A stretch of DNA of 64,000 bases from Cynocephalus volans (lineage: Eukaryota; Chordata; Mammalia; Dermoptera; Cynocephalidae). Where the stretch lies: contig NC_084469.1 in NCBI RefSeq assembly GCF_027409185.1, positions 30,246,293 through 30,310,292 of the forward strand, read 5' to 3'. A program made the translations under genes and the position numbers. Shown piece by piece: positions 1 to 10,583 of the stretch (position 1 is the stretch's first letter; the number at the start of each line of letters is the position of its first letter). The notes beneath the pieces are model-generated. The model was not told the origin of the DNA, did not search any database, and saw nothing but the letters and a program-made list of their open reading frames with translations.

Positions 1-736
1 TTTTCCGTATCCACTCATCTGATGATGGACATTTGGGCTGGTTCCAACTCTTGGCTATTGTAAAGAGTGCTGTGATGAACATTGGGGAACAGGTATACCT
101 TCGACTTGATGATTTCCATTCCTCTGGGTATAGTCCCAACAGTGGGATAGCTGGGTCGTATGGTAGATCTATCTGCAATTGTTTGAGGAAACTCCATACC
201 GTTTTCCATAGAGGCTGCACCATTTTGCAGTCCCATCAACAATGTATGAGAGTTCCTTTTTCTCCGCAAACTCGCCAGCATTTATCGTTCAGAGTCGTTT
301 GGATTTTAGCCATCCTAACTGGGGTGAGATGGTATCTCAGTGTGGTTTTGAATTGCATTTCCCGGATGCTGAGTGATGTTGAGTATTTTTTCATATGTCT
401 GTTGGCCATTTGTATGTCTTCCTTAGGGAAATGCCTACTTAGCTCTTTTGCCCATTTTTTAATTGGGTTGCTTGTTTTCTTCTTGTAAAGTTGTTTGAGT
501 TCCTTATATATTCTGGATATTAATCCTTTGTCAGATGTATATTTTGCAAATATTTTCTCCCACTCTGTTGGTTGTCTTTTAACTCTTTTAATTGTTTCTT
601 TTGCTGTGCAGAAGCTTTTTAGTTTGATATAATCCCATTTGTTTATTTTTCCTTTGGTTGCCCGTGCTTTTGGGGTCGTATTCATGAAGTCTGTGTCCAG
701 TCCTATTTCCTGAAGTGTTTCTCGTATGTTTTCTTT
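1..736 (-). pseudogene. L1-A ORF2 C-terminal part (3' half of a split L1)
   Basis: Minus-strand remnant of the C-terminal third of an L1 ORF2 protein. The frame reads through the segment typical of ORF2 just before the end of the protein ([13 protein letters not shown], then [12 protein letters not shown]) and reaches the terminal Cys-rich motif. A TGG-to-TGA nonsense change (about 232-238) follows that motif's third ligand, and the same frame resumes on the other side. One cysteine spacer also differs (CWRVC instead of CWRGC). The coding sequence runs off the left edge of the window, so the 3' end and poly(A) of this L1 are not visible. It continues upstream at 10569-15760; the two parts were separated by the plus-strand insertion at 752-10568. 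Confidence 0.9.
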
Positions 737-751
737 AAGAAGTTTTATTGT
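737..751. repeat. 15-bp target-site duplication, left copy
   Basis: AAGAAGTTTTATTGT occurs here and again at 10569-10583, exactly flanking the plus-strand L1 insertion. The preceding bases are TTT, so the cut site resembles the L1 endonuclease preference TT/AAAA. Removing the insert and one copy restores an uninterrupted L1 ORF2 sequence on the minus strand. Confidence 0.9.
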
Positions 752-2291
752 AGATCTGGGTTCAAGATGGCGGCGGCTGCGGCGGCTGGCGCGGAGTAGC
801 TGATGTGTAAAAGGCGGCCACTGGGCCTCAGGCAGCCGGGAAACTTGTGGACCTTCCTCTCACCATCTCTTAAGGGAGGACTACAGCTGCTGGCCGGTTG
901 TGGGGGCTCAACGCCACTTTGCCCCCGGCAGGAGAGGCTGCCTCAGTTACAGGTAACAGCTTTGAAGTGTGGAGCAGGAAAAGAACTGATTCTTAGCTGC
1001 AAAAGTGAGTCTTGAAACAGGGAACACAGCGCCAGGGCTGCTGTGGATGCAGCCAGGATCCCGGAGGCCGGGGCTGCGCTGAAGGCGGCCAGCTGCCCTA
1101 TTCAGGATTCGAGGTTTCAGGCCGGCATTAAAGAAGACTCCCGGGAGCGCCCGAGCCGCACCGCGACTGAACAGCCCGAGGCGGCAGCGCCGAGAACACG
1201 GAAGGTGACAAACCAGAGACAGAGAGCGAACACCCGACATGGCACAGCACTGTGAGTGATCCCTGGCACAGCTCTGTTCGGGGGGTGGATGCCCACGTGG
1301 CTCCCGCCTGCACCACAAGGCCACTCACCTCCCGGTGCTGCCTCCATTTTCCCAGGTGCGGGCAGCTCCGCCCTGCTCGGCCATCAGTGATCCCATTTGC
1401 TTGGCCTGGCGCGGGGCTTTCTGGAGCCTGCGGGCCGGCCTCCTCTCCCACTCCCTCCGGGGTTCTCTGGCACGGCTGGGGGCGTGGGGTGTCCCGACCA
1501 GTGTTGGGAGGGTAAGGAAGTACAGGCGGGCCGACTGTCACTCCACCACACCCTGGACTCTGGCCCCGGTAAACTTCCTGTTACTGGGAGGCAGATACCA
1601 TCTCTGCGACCACCAGTTTGGAAAAAAGCCTAACGAATTTCTGGATTGGAATAGTGTGGTAGGAGAATTCCCAGGTCCGCTTGAACCTGCCGGAGAGCAG
1701 GCTGCAGGTGGGCACTAGACTCGGTTTATACCGGCGGGATACAAAGGTGAACAAGACCCCAGAAAGATCTACACAGTGCTACAAAGGCACCCAGAGAGAC
1801 CGGTCGTCGGTGCCTAGCAGAAACCTGGTAGACTTCCTGGGCGAGGCGGTGCTGAGCAGGGTCTTGAAGGCCCAGCTGATAGACGAGGGGTGCAGAAGAC
1901 ACACCCCAGCCCAGCACAGTGTGCACAGAGGGGGGAGACGTGCGGCCAGGGAGGCGGAGACTCGACAGAAACCACACACCCGGTGGGGTCGCCACTGCAG
2001 GATCTAACAGCCTGGGCCAGAGCACACGGAACGGGGAGAAGTCCTGTACAGGAAGTGAAAGCTCAACAGAGATCACACACCCTGTGGTACGTGATCCACC
2101 AGCCCAGCAGAGTCCAAGCTGACCAGAAAGGTGGATCCCCAGAGAAGCCCAAGACCCGAGGCAACCACACACACAAGACACTAGAGGCCAACTGAGCAGT
2201 CATGGCGGGAGCCATACCAAATTGGCAACCACAGCAACATCCTAGTTAGTCATTAGTCTCAAACCGGTGGACTGTGAAACCCCCTGCCACA
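752..2291 (+). promoter_or_regulatory. L1-B 5' UTR / internal promoter
   Basis: GC- and CpG-rich leader of the L1. Close to the 5' end is CAAGATGGCGG (763-773), which matches the YY1 site that positions transcription start in human L1. The downstream part (about 1900-2170) holds two related units, each with a GCACA(G/C)...GGGGAGA(C/A)GT...CACACACCC pattern. The same unit type forms the longer array in L1-A (14800-15760). The small ORFs here have no coding character and are ignored. Promoter function is inferred from the family. Confidence 0.75.
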
Positions 2292-3272
2292 ATGAATAAA
2301 CACCAAAAAAAAGACACCAGAAATACAAAAAATCAAGAAAGTACACCACCAAAAGTTAATAAATCTCATACTCTAGATCCTATAGAACAAGAAGCCCTTG
2401 AAATAACTGACAAGGAATTTCGAGTGATAATTCTAAGGAAACTGAATGAGATACAAGAAAACTCAGCTAGACATCATGATGAAATGAGGAAAAGTATACA
2501 GGATCTGAAAGAGGAAATATACAAGGAAATCAATGTCCTGAAAAAAAATGTAGCAGAACTTGCTGAACTGAAGAAGTTATTCAGCAAAATAAAAAACACA
2601 ATAGAGAGTTTAACCAGCAGGCTTGTCGAAGTTGAAGAGAGAACCTCTGAACTTGAAGTTGGGCTGTTTGAAATAACACAAGCAGACAAAAAGAAAGAAA
2701 AAAGAATCAAGGACATGGAAGTAAATCTGAGAGAGATATCAGACAACCTCAAGCGCTCAAATATCCGAGTCATGGGTATTCCAGAAGGGGAGGAAAACGG
2801 AGATTCCATTGAAAACATATTCAACAAAATAGTGGCAGAAAACTTCCCAGGTATAGGAAAAATCACAGATCTTCAGATCCAGGAAGCTAAACAATCTCCA
2901 AACGTATTCAACCCTAAAAGGCCTTCTCCAAGACATGTCATAGTCAAATTGGCAAAACTCAGAGACAAAGAGAGAATCTTAAAAGCTGCAAGAGAGAAGC
3001 GTCAAATCACCTATAAGGGAGCCCCAATCAGGCTAACATCAGACTTTTCATCACAAACCCTAAAAGCTAGAAAGGAATGGGATGATATTTTCAAAATACT
3101 AAAAGACAAAGATTGCCAGCCAAGAATACTCTACCCTGCAAGGCTATCCTTCCGAAATGAGGGGCAAATAGTGTATTTCTCAGAGAAACAAAAACTGCGG
3201 GAGTTCACTACCACACGACCACCCTTACAAGAAATCCTCAAGGGAGTACTGGGTTTGGTTCCTGAAAAATAA
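2292..3272 (+). CDS. L1 ORF1 protein (RNA-binding chaperone), intact
   Basis: 326-codon open frame encoding L1 ORF1p, the trimeric RNA-binding nucleic-acid chaperone that coats L1 RNA in cytoplasmic particles. Human ORF1p is 338 residues. Residues ~1-45 are basic and polar. Residues ~45-155 are a heptad-rich coiled coil (NVLKKNVAELAELKKLF region). An RRM-like domain begins near NIRVMGIPEGEE (158-169), and the C-terminal domain covers ~245-326 with the conserved PIRLTSDFSSQTLKARKEW-type block and RILYPARLSF. The frame could be extended upstream to GTG at 2274, but ATG 2292 aligns with the start in L1-A and is preferred. No internal stop is present, although the downstream ORF2 is ruined. Expression is unknown. 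Confidence 0.9.
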   Translation: MNKHQKKDTRNTKNQESTPPKVNKSHTLDPIEQEALEITDKEFRVIILRKLNEIQENSARHHDEMRKSIQDLKEEIYKEINVLKKNVAELAELKKLFSKIKNTIESLTSRLVEVEERTSELEVGLFEITQADKKKEKRIKDMEVNLREISDNLKRSNIRVMGIPEGEENGDSIENIFNKIVAENFPGIGKITDLQIQEAKQSPNVFNPKRPSPRHVIVKLAKLRDKERILKAAREKRQITYKGAPIRLTSDFSSQTLKARKEWDDIFKILKDKDCQPRILYPARLSFRNEGQIVYFSEKQKLREFTTTRPPLQEILKGVLGLVPEK

Positions 3273-3459
3273 CTACCATTGCCATGAAAACCCAAGAAAA
3301 ATCTAATCCCGGTAGTACAATAAAAATGGCATTCATGAAGAGAAAACAAGCTAACAAAAACACTATCTACAACCTAAGGAACCAACAAACAAAGAAACCA
3401 AACAGTAAATCAGAAAGCAAGGAACAAAAGACACCTAAGACAACCAAACAACCAATAAA

Positions 3460-6400
3460 ATGCTAGGAATAAATCAACACCTTTCAATAACAACTCTTAA
3501 TGTTAAAGGCATAAATTCCCCAATTAAAAGACACAGACTGGCTGACTGGATCAAAAAGCAGGACCCAACTATATGCTGCCTACAAGAGACCCACCTCACC
3601 CATAAAGATTCACACAGACTAAGAGTGTAAGGATGGAAAAAGATTTACCATGCAAACAGAAAAGAAAAACGAGCTGGAGTAGCTATTCTTATATCTAACA
3701 AAATAGACTTTAAACTAAAAACCATAAAAAGAGACAATGAGGGACACTACTTAATGATAAAAGGACTGATCCATCAAGAAGACATAACAATCATAAATAT
3801 GTACGCACCCAATGTTGGAGCAGCCAGATTTATAAAACAAACTCTATTAGACCTAAAGAAGGAAATAGGCACTAATACCATAATAGCAGGGGACCTGAAC
3901 ACTCCACTGTCAATATTAGACAGATCATCTAGGCAAAGAATCAGTAGAGAAACACAAGATCTAAACAAGACTCTAGACCAATTGGAATTGGCAGATATCT
4001 ACAGAACATTCCACCCAACAACCTCAGAATATTCATTCTTCTCATCAGCACATGGATCATTCTCCAGGATAGATCACATATTAGGTCACAAATCAAGTCT
4101 CCATAAATTCAAAAAAATTGGAACTATCCCATGTATCTTCTCAGACCACAATGGATTAAAACTAGAAATCAATAACAAACAAAACTCTGGAAACTATACA
4201 AACACATGGAAATTAAACAGCATTCTACTTAATGACATATGGGTCCAAGAAGAAATCAAGCAGGAAATCAAAAAATTTATTGAAACTAATGAAAACAATG
4301 ATACATCATACCAAAACCTGTGGGATACTGCAAAAGCAGTATTGAGGGGAAAATTTATTGCATTAAACGCTCACTTCAGAAGAATAGAAAGATGGCAAGT
4401 GAACAACCTAACACTTCACCTTAAAGAACTAGAAAAACAAGAACAATCCAAACCTAAAGTTAGCAGACGGAAAGAAATCATTAAGATCAGAGCAGAACTG
4501 AATGAAATTGAAAACCAAAAAACAATTCAAAAGATCAACGAATCAAAAAGTTGGTTTTTTGAAAAGATAAATAAAATTGACAAACCATTAGCATGGCTAA
4601 CAAAAAAAAAAGAAGAGAGAAGACTCAAATAACAAAAATTAGAAATGAAAAAGGCGATATTACAACTGATTCATCTGAAATACAAGGAATCATTCGAGAC
4701 TACTCTAAACAACTATATGCCAACAAATTTGAAAATCTGGAGGAAATGGATAAATTTCTGGACACACACAAGCTCCCAAAACTGAACCGTGAAGACGTAG
4801 AAAATTTGAACAGACCAATAACAATAAAGGAGATTGAAGCTGTTATCAGAAGGCTCCCAACAAAGAAAAGCCCAGGACCAGATGGATTCACAGCAGAATT
4901 TTACCAAACATTCAAAGAGGAATTGACACCGATTCTTTACAAACTATTCCAAAAGATTGAAACAGACGCAAATCTCCCAAACTCATTCTTTGAAGCAAAC
5001 ATCATCCTGATACCAAAACCAGGTAAAGATATAACCAAAAAAGAAAACTACAGGCCGATATCCTTGATGAATATAGATGCAAAAATCCTCACTAAAATAC
5101 TAGCAAACAGAATACAGCAACACATACGTAAAATTATTCATCACGATCAAGTGGGATTCATCCCAGGGATGCAAGATTGAACCAACATACGCAAATCAAT
5201 AAATGTGATACACCATATTAATAAACTCAAACACAAGGACCATATGATCATCTCTATAGATGCTGAAAAAGCATTTGATAAAGTTCAGCACTCATTCATG
5301 ACAAAGACCCTCTATAAGTTAGGTATAGAGGGAAAGTATCTCACCATAATTAAAGCCATATATGCCAAACCCACTGCCAATATCATCCTGAATGGGGAAA
5401 AGCTGAAAGCTTTTCCTTTAAGAACAGGAACTAGACAAGGATGCCCACTCTCACCACTCCTATTCAACATAGTGTTGGAAGTACTAGCCAGAGCAATCAG
5501 AGAAGAGAAGGAAATAAAGGGCATTCAGATTGGAAAAGATGAAGTCAAACTGTCCCTGTTTGCAGATGACATGATCCTATATATCGAACAGCCTAAAACC
5601 TCTACAAAAAAACTGCTGGAATTGATAAATGATTTCAGCACAGTAGCAGGATACAAAATCAACACACAAAAATCAGTAGCATTTCTTTTCTCCAATAGTG
5701 AACATGCAGAAAGAGAAATCAAGAAAGCCTGCCCATTTACAATAGCCACCAAAAAAATAAAATACTTAGGAATTGAGTTAACCAAGGATGTGAAAAATCT
5801 CTCTAATGAGAACTACAAACCACTGCTGAGAGAAATTAGAGAGGATACAAGAAGATGGAAAGATATCCCATGCTCTTGGATTGGAAGAATCAACATAGTG
5901 AAAATGTCCATACTACCCAAAGTGATATACAAATTCAATGCAATTCCCATCAAAATTCCAAAGACATTTTTCTCAGAAATGGAATAAACTATCCAGACAT
6001 TTATATGGAAGAATAAAAGACCACGCATAGCCAAAGCAATGCTGAGCAAAAAAAATAAAGCTGGAGGCATAACACTACCTGACTTTAAGCTAAACTACAA
6101 AGCTATAATAACCAAAACAGTATGGTACTGGCATAAAAACAGACACACTGACCAATGGAATAGAATAGACAATCCAGAAATCAACCCACACACTTACTGT
6201 CAGCTGATCTTTGAAAAAGGCACCAAGCCTATCCACTGGGGAAGGGACTGCCTCTTCAGCAAATGGTGCTGGGATAACTGGATATCCATATGCAGGAGAA
6301 TGAAACTAGATCCATACCTCTCACCGTATACTAAAACAACTCAAAATGGATTAAGGATTTAAATATACACCCTGAAACAATAAAACTTCTTAAAGAAAAC

Positions 6401-7288
6401 ATAGGAGAAACACTGCAGGAAATAGGACTGGGCACAGACTTCATGAATACGACCCCAAAAGCACGGGCAACCAAAGGAAAAATAAACAAATGGGATTATA
6501 TCAAACTAAAAAGCTTCTGCACAGCAAAAGAAACAATTAAAAGAGTTAAAAGACAACCAACAGAGTGGGAGAAAATATTTGCAAAATATATATCTGACAA
6601 AGGATTAATATCCAGAATATATAAGGAACTCAAACAACTGTACAAGAAGAAAACAAGCAACCCAATTAAAAAAGGGGCAAAAGAGCTAAGTAGGCATTTC
6701 TCTAAGGAAGATATACAAATGGCCAACAGACATATGAAAAAATGCTCAACATCACTCAGCATCCAGGAAATGCAAATCAAAACCACATTGAGATACCATC
6801 TAACCCCAGTTAGGATGGCTAAAATCCAAAAGACTATGAACGATAAATGCTGACGAGGCTGCGGAGAAAAAGGAACTCTCATACATTGTTGGTGGGACTG
6901 CAAAATGGTGCAGCCTCTATGGAAAATGGTATGGAGGTTCCTCAAACAATTGCAGATAGATCTACCATACGACCCAGCTATCCCACTATTGGGAATATAC
7001 CCAGAGGAATGGAAATCATCAAGTCGAAGGTATACCTGTTTCCCAATGTTTATCGCAGGACTCATTACAATGGCCAAGAGTTGGAACCAGCCCAAATGCC
7101 CATCATCGGATGAGTGGATACGGAAAATGTGGTATATCTACACAATGGAATACTACTCAGCTATAAAAGCGAATGAAATACTGCCATTTGCAACAACATG
7201 GATGGACCTTGAGAGAATTATATTAAGTGAAACAAGTCAGGCACAGAAAGAGAAATACCACATGTTCTCACTTATTGGTGGGAACTAA
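3460..7288 (+). pseudogene. L1-B ORF2 (endonuclease/reverse transcriptase), disabled
   Basis: ORF2p nicks target DNA and reverse-transcribes L1 RNA. The start is ATG 3460, after a ~190-nt inter-ORF spacer. The endonuclease domain shows [18 protein letters not shown] and SDHNG motifs. The RT domain shows DAEKAFDK and LFADDM, and the C-terminal Cys/His motif is visible. Lesions: TAA at codon 57 (3628-3630); a frameshift in an A-run near 4602-4611 (ten A where the sister copy has eight); Trp-to-TGA at 5178-5180; Lys-to-TAA at 5985-5987; a one-base deletion near 6336; and Trp-to-TGA at 6851-6853. The catalytic residues seen are otherwise intact, so the decay is by truncating mutations. Confidence 0.92.
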
Positions 7289-7305
7289 AAATTAATATAT
7301 AAATT

Positions 7306-7307
<2 letters not shown>

Positions 7308-7341
<34 letters not shown>
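7308..7341 (+). repeat. (CA)n microsatellite in L1-B 3' UTR
   Basis: About 17 CA dinucleotides just after the ORF2 stop. The same position in L1-C2 (10339-10392) holds an expanded and interrupted CA tract, so it belongs to this L1 subfamily. Confidence 0.95.
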
Positions 7342-7346
<5 letters not shown>

Positions 7347-7416
7347 GGGGGGAAGAAGATATAACAACTACAATTATTTGAAGTTGATAGGACAAGCAAA
7401 CAGAAAGGACATTGTT

Positions 7417-7448
7417 GGGGGGTGGGGGGGAGGGAGAAGGGAGGGAGG
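7417..7448 (+). promoter_or_regulatory. G-rich tract in L1-B 3' UTR (potential G-quadruplex)
   Basis: At least four runs of three or more G separated by short loops, followed by the AATAAA signal at 7494-7499. G-rich 3' UTR tracts that can form quadruplexes are a known feature of mammalian L1s. Formation here is inferred only. Confidence 0.7.
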
Positions 7449-7519
7449 TTTTGGTGATGGGGAGCAATAATCAGCCACAATGTATATCGACAAAATAAAA
7501 TTAAAAAAAAAAAAAAAAG

Positions 7520-10321
7520 ATCAGAGCAGAACTGAATGAAATTGAAAACCAAAAAACAATTCCAAAGATCAACGAATCAAAAAGTTGGTTTTTTGAAAAG
7601 ATAAATAAAATAGACAAACCATTAGCATGGCTAACAAAAAAAAGAAGAGACAAGACTCAAATAACAAAAATTAGAAATGAAAAAGGCGATATTACAACTG
7701 ATTCATCTGAAATACAAGGAATCATTCGAGACTACTCTAAACAACTATACGCCAACAAATTTGAAAATCTGGAGGAAATGGATAAATTTCTGGACACACA
7801 CAAGCTCCCAAAACTGAACCGTGAAGACGTAGAAAATTTGAACAGACCAATAACAATAAAGGAGATTGAAGCTGTTATCAGAAGGCTCCCAACAAAGAAA
7901 AGCCCAGGACCGGATGGATTCACAGAAGAATTTTACCAAACATTCAAAGAGGAATTGACACCGATTCTTTACAAACTATTCCAAAAGATTGAAACAGACG
8001 CAAATCTCCCAAACTCATTCTATGAAGCAAACATCATCCTGATACCAAATCCAGGTAAAGATATAACCAAAAAAGAAAACTACAGGCCGATATCCTTGAT
8101 GAATATAGATGCAAAAATCCTCACTAAAATACTAGCAAACAGAATACAGCAACACATATGAAAAATTATTCATCACGATCAAGTGGGATTCATCCCTGGG
8201 ATGCGAGGTTGGTTCAACATACGCAAATCAATAAATGTGATACACCATATTAATAAACTCAAACACAAGGACCATATGATCATCTCTATAGATGCTGAGA
8301 AAGCATTTGATAAAGTTCAGCACTCATTCATGACAAAGACCCTCTATAAGTTAGGTATAGAGGGAAAGTATCTCACCATAATTAAAGCCATATATGCCAA
8401 ACCCACTGCCAATATCATCCTGAATGGGGAAAAGCTGAAAGCTTTTCCTTTAAGAACAGGAACTAGACAAGGATGCCCACTCTCACCACTCCTATTCAAC
8501 ATAGTGTTGGAAGTACTAGCCAGAGCAATCAGAGAAGAGAAGGAAATAAAGGGCATTCAGATTGGAAAAGATGAAGTCAAACTGTCCCTGTTTGCAGATG
8601 ACATGATCCTATATATCGAACAGCCTAAAACCTCTACAAAAAAACTGTTGGAATTGATAAATGATTTCAGCACAGTAGCAGGATACAAAATCAACACACA
8701 AAAATCAGTAGCATTTCTTTTCTCCAATAGTGAACATGCAAAAGGAGAAATCAAGAAAGCCTGCCCATATACAATAGCCAGCAAAAAAATAAAATACTTA
8801 GGAATTGAGTTAACCAAGGATGTGAAAAATCTCTCTAATGAGAACTACAAACCACTGCTGAGAGAAATTAGAGAGGATACAAGAAGATGGAAAGATATTC
8901 CATGCTCTTGGATTGGAAGAATCAACATAGTGAAAATGTCCATACTACCCAAAGTGATATACAAATTCAACGCAATCCCCATCACAATTCCAAAGACTTT
9001 TTTCTCAGAAATGGAAAAAACTATTCAGACATTTATATGGAACAATAAAAGACCACGAATAGCCAAAGCAATGCTGAGCAAAAAAAATAAAGCTGGAGGC
9101 ATAACACTACCTGACTTTAAGCTAAACTACAAAGCTATAATAACCAAAACAGTATGGTACTGGCATAAAAACAGACACACTGACCAATGGAATAGAATAG
9201 AGAATCCAGAAATCAACCCACTCACTTACTGCCATCTGATCTTTGACAAAGGCACCAAGCCTATTCACTGGGGAAGGGACTGCCTCTTCAGCAAGTGGTG
9301 CTGGGATAACTGGATATCCATATGCAGGAGAATGAAACTAGATCCATACCTCTCACCGTATACTAAAATCAACTCAAAATGGATTAAGGATTTAAATATA
9401 CACCCTGAGACAATAAAACTTCTTAAAGAAAACATACGAGAAACACTTCAGGAAATAGGACTGGGCACAGACTTCATGAATACGACCCCAAAAGCACGGG
9501 CAACCAAAGGAAAAATAAACAAATGGGATTATATCAAACTAAAAAGCTTCTGCACAGCAAAAGAAACAATTAAAAGAGTTAAAAGACAACCAACAGAGTG
9601 GGAGAAAATATTTCCAAAATATACATCTGTCAAAAGATTAATATCCAGAATATATAAGGAACTCAAACAACTTTACAAGAAGACAACAAGCAACCCAATT
9701 AAAAAATGGGCAAAAGAGCTAAGTAGGCATTTCTCTAAGGAAGATATACAAATGGCCAACAGACATATGAAAAAATGCTCAACATCACTCAGCATCCGGG
9801 AAATGCAAATCAAAACCACATTGAGATACCAACTAACCCCAGTTAGGATGGCTAAAATCCAAAAGACTATGAACAATAAATGCTGGCGAGGCTGCGGAGA
9901 AAAAGGAACTCTCATACAATGTTGGTGGGACTGCAAAATGGTGCAGCCTCTATGGAAAATGGTATGGAGGTTCCTTAAAAAATTGCAAATAGATCTACCA
10001 TACGACCCAGCCATCCCACTGTTGGGAATATACCCAGAGGAATGGAAATCATCAAGTCGAAGGTATACCTGTTCCCCAATGTTCATCGCAGCACTCTTTA
10101 CAATAGCCAAGAGTTGGAACCAGCCCAAATGCCCATCATCAGATGAGTGGATACGGAAAATGTGGTACATCTACACAATGGAATACTACTCAGCTATAAA
10201 AACGAATGAAATACTGCCATTTGCAACAACATGGATGGACCTCGAGAGAATTATATTAAGTGAAACAAGTCAGGCACAGAAAGAGAAATACCACATGTTC
10301 TCACTTATTGGAGGGAGCTAA
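7520..10321 (+). pseudogene. L1-C2 ORF2 fragment, nearly open
   Basis: The last ~930 codons of ORF2 stay in one frame from 7520 to the stop at 10321, with a single Arg-to-TGA change at 8159-8161. Downstream of it a 712-codon stretch is open. The RT catalytic aspartates are present (AFDK at 8303-8314; FADD at 8591-8602). The C-terminal Cx3Cx7Hx4C motif has Gln in place of His (LIQCWW). The N-terminal endonuclease domain is missing because of 5' truncation. It is not a functional gene, but it is the best preserved ORF2 in the window. Confidence 0.9.
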
Positions 10322-10338
10322 AAATTAATATATAAATT

Positions 10339-10360
10339 CACACACACACACACACACACA

Positions 10361-10392
<32 letters not shown>
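10339..10392 (+). repeat. (CA)n microsatellite in L1-C2 3' UTR
   Basis: CA repeats with one CCC interruption, at the homologous position to the tract in L1-B but longer. A G-rich tract with the same layout as in L1-B follows at about 10469-10502. Confidence 0.95.
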
Positions 10393-10395
<3 letters not shown>

Positions 10396-10568
10396 CGGGG
10401 GGTGGAAGAAGGTATAACAACCACAATTATTTGAAGTTGATATGACAAGCAAACAGAAAGGACATTGTTGGGGGGGAGGGGGGGAGGGAGAAGGGAGGGA
10501 GGTTTTGGTGATGGGGAGCAATAATCAGCTACAATGTATGTCGACAAAATAAAATTAAAAAAAAAAAA

Positions 10569-10583
10569 AAGAAGTTTTATTGT
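10569..10583. repeat. 15-bp target-site duplication, right copy
   Basis: Second copy of AAGAAGTTTTATTGT, immediately after the oligo(A) tail of L1-C2. It closes the composite insertion that starts at 752. Confidence 0.9.

Larger units (their letters stand above)
752..7516 (+). mobile_element. L1-B: full-length LINE-1
   Basis: A complete non-LTR retrotransposon of about 6.8 kb. In order it has a GC-rich 5' UTR (752-2291), ORF1 (2292-3272), a short inter-ORF spacer, ORF2 (3460-7288, broken), and a 3' UTR with a (CA)n tract, a G-rich tract, an AATAAA signal (7494-7499) and an oligo(A) tail. The element sits inside minus-strand L1-A. A related truncated L1 follows directly after its tail, with no intervening unique DNA. 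ORF1 is open, but ORF2 has at least four nonsense codons and two frameshifts, so the copy cannot be autonomous. Confidence 0.93.
7519..10568 (+). mobile_element. L1-C2: 5'-truncated LINE-1 directly after L1-B
   Basis: A second plus-strand L1 that begins abruptly inside ORF2, at the position equivalent to about 4483 of L1-B. It starts right after the oligo(A) tail of L1-B and ends with its own (CA)n, G-rich tract, AATAAA (10548-10553) and oligo(A). By eye it is almost identical to L1-B, but it lacks most of that copy's nonsense changes. No separate TSD can be seen between the two units, because any duplication would consist of A residues. Confidence 0.9.

Noticed and set aside
2274-2291. Upstream GTG start for L1 ORF1
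   Set aside because: The six extra codons begin at GTG in the leader; the homologous ATG is at 2292 and matches the start in L1-A.
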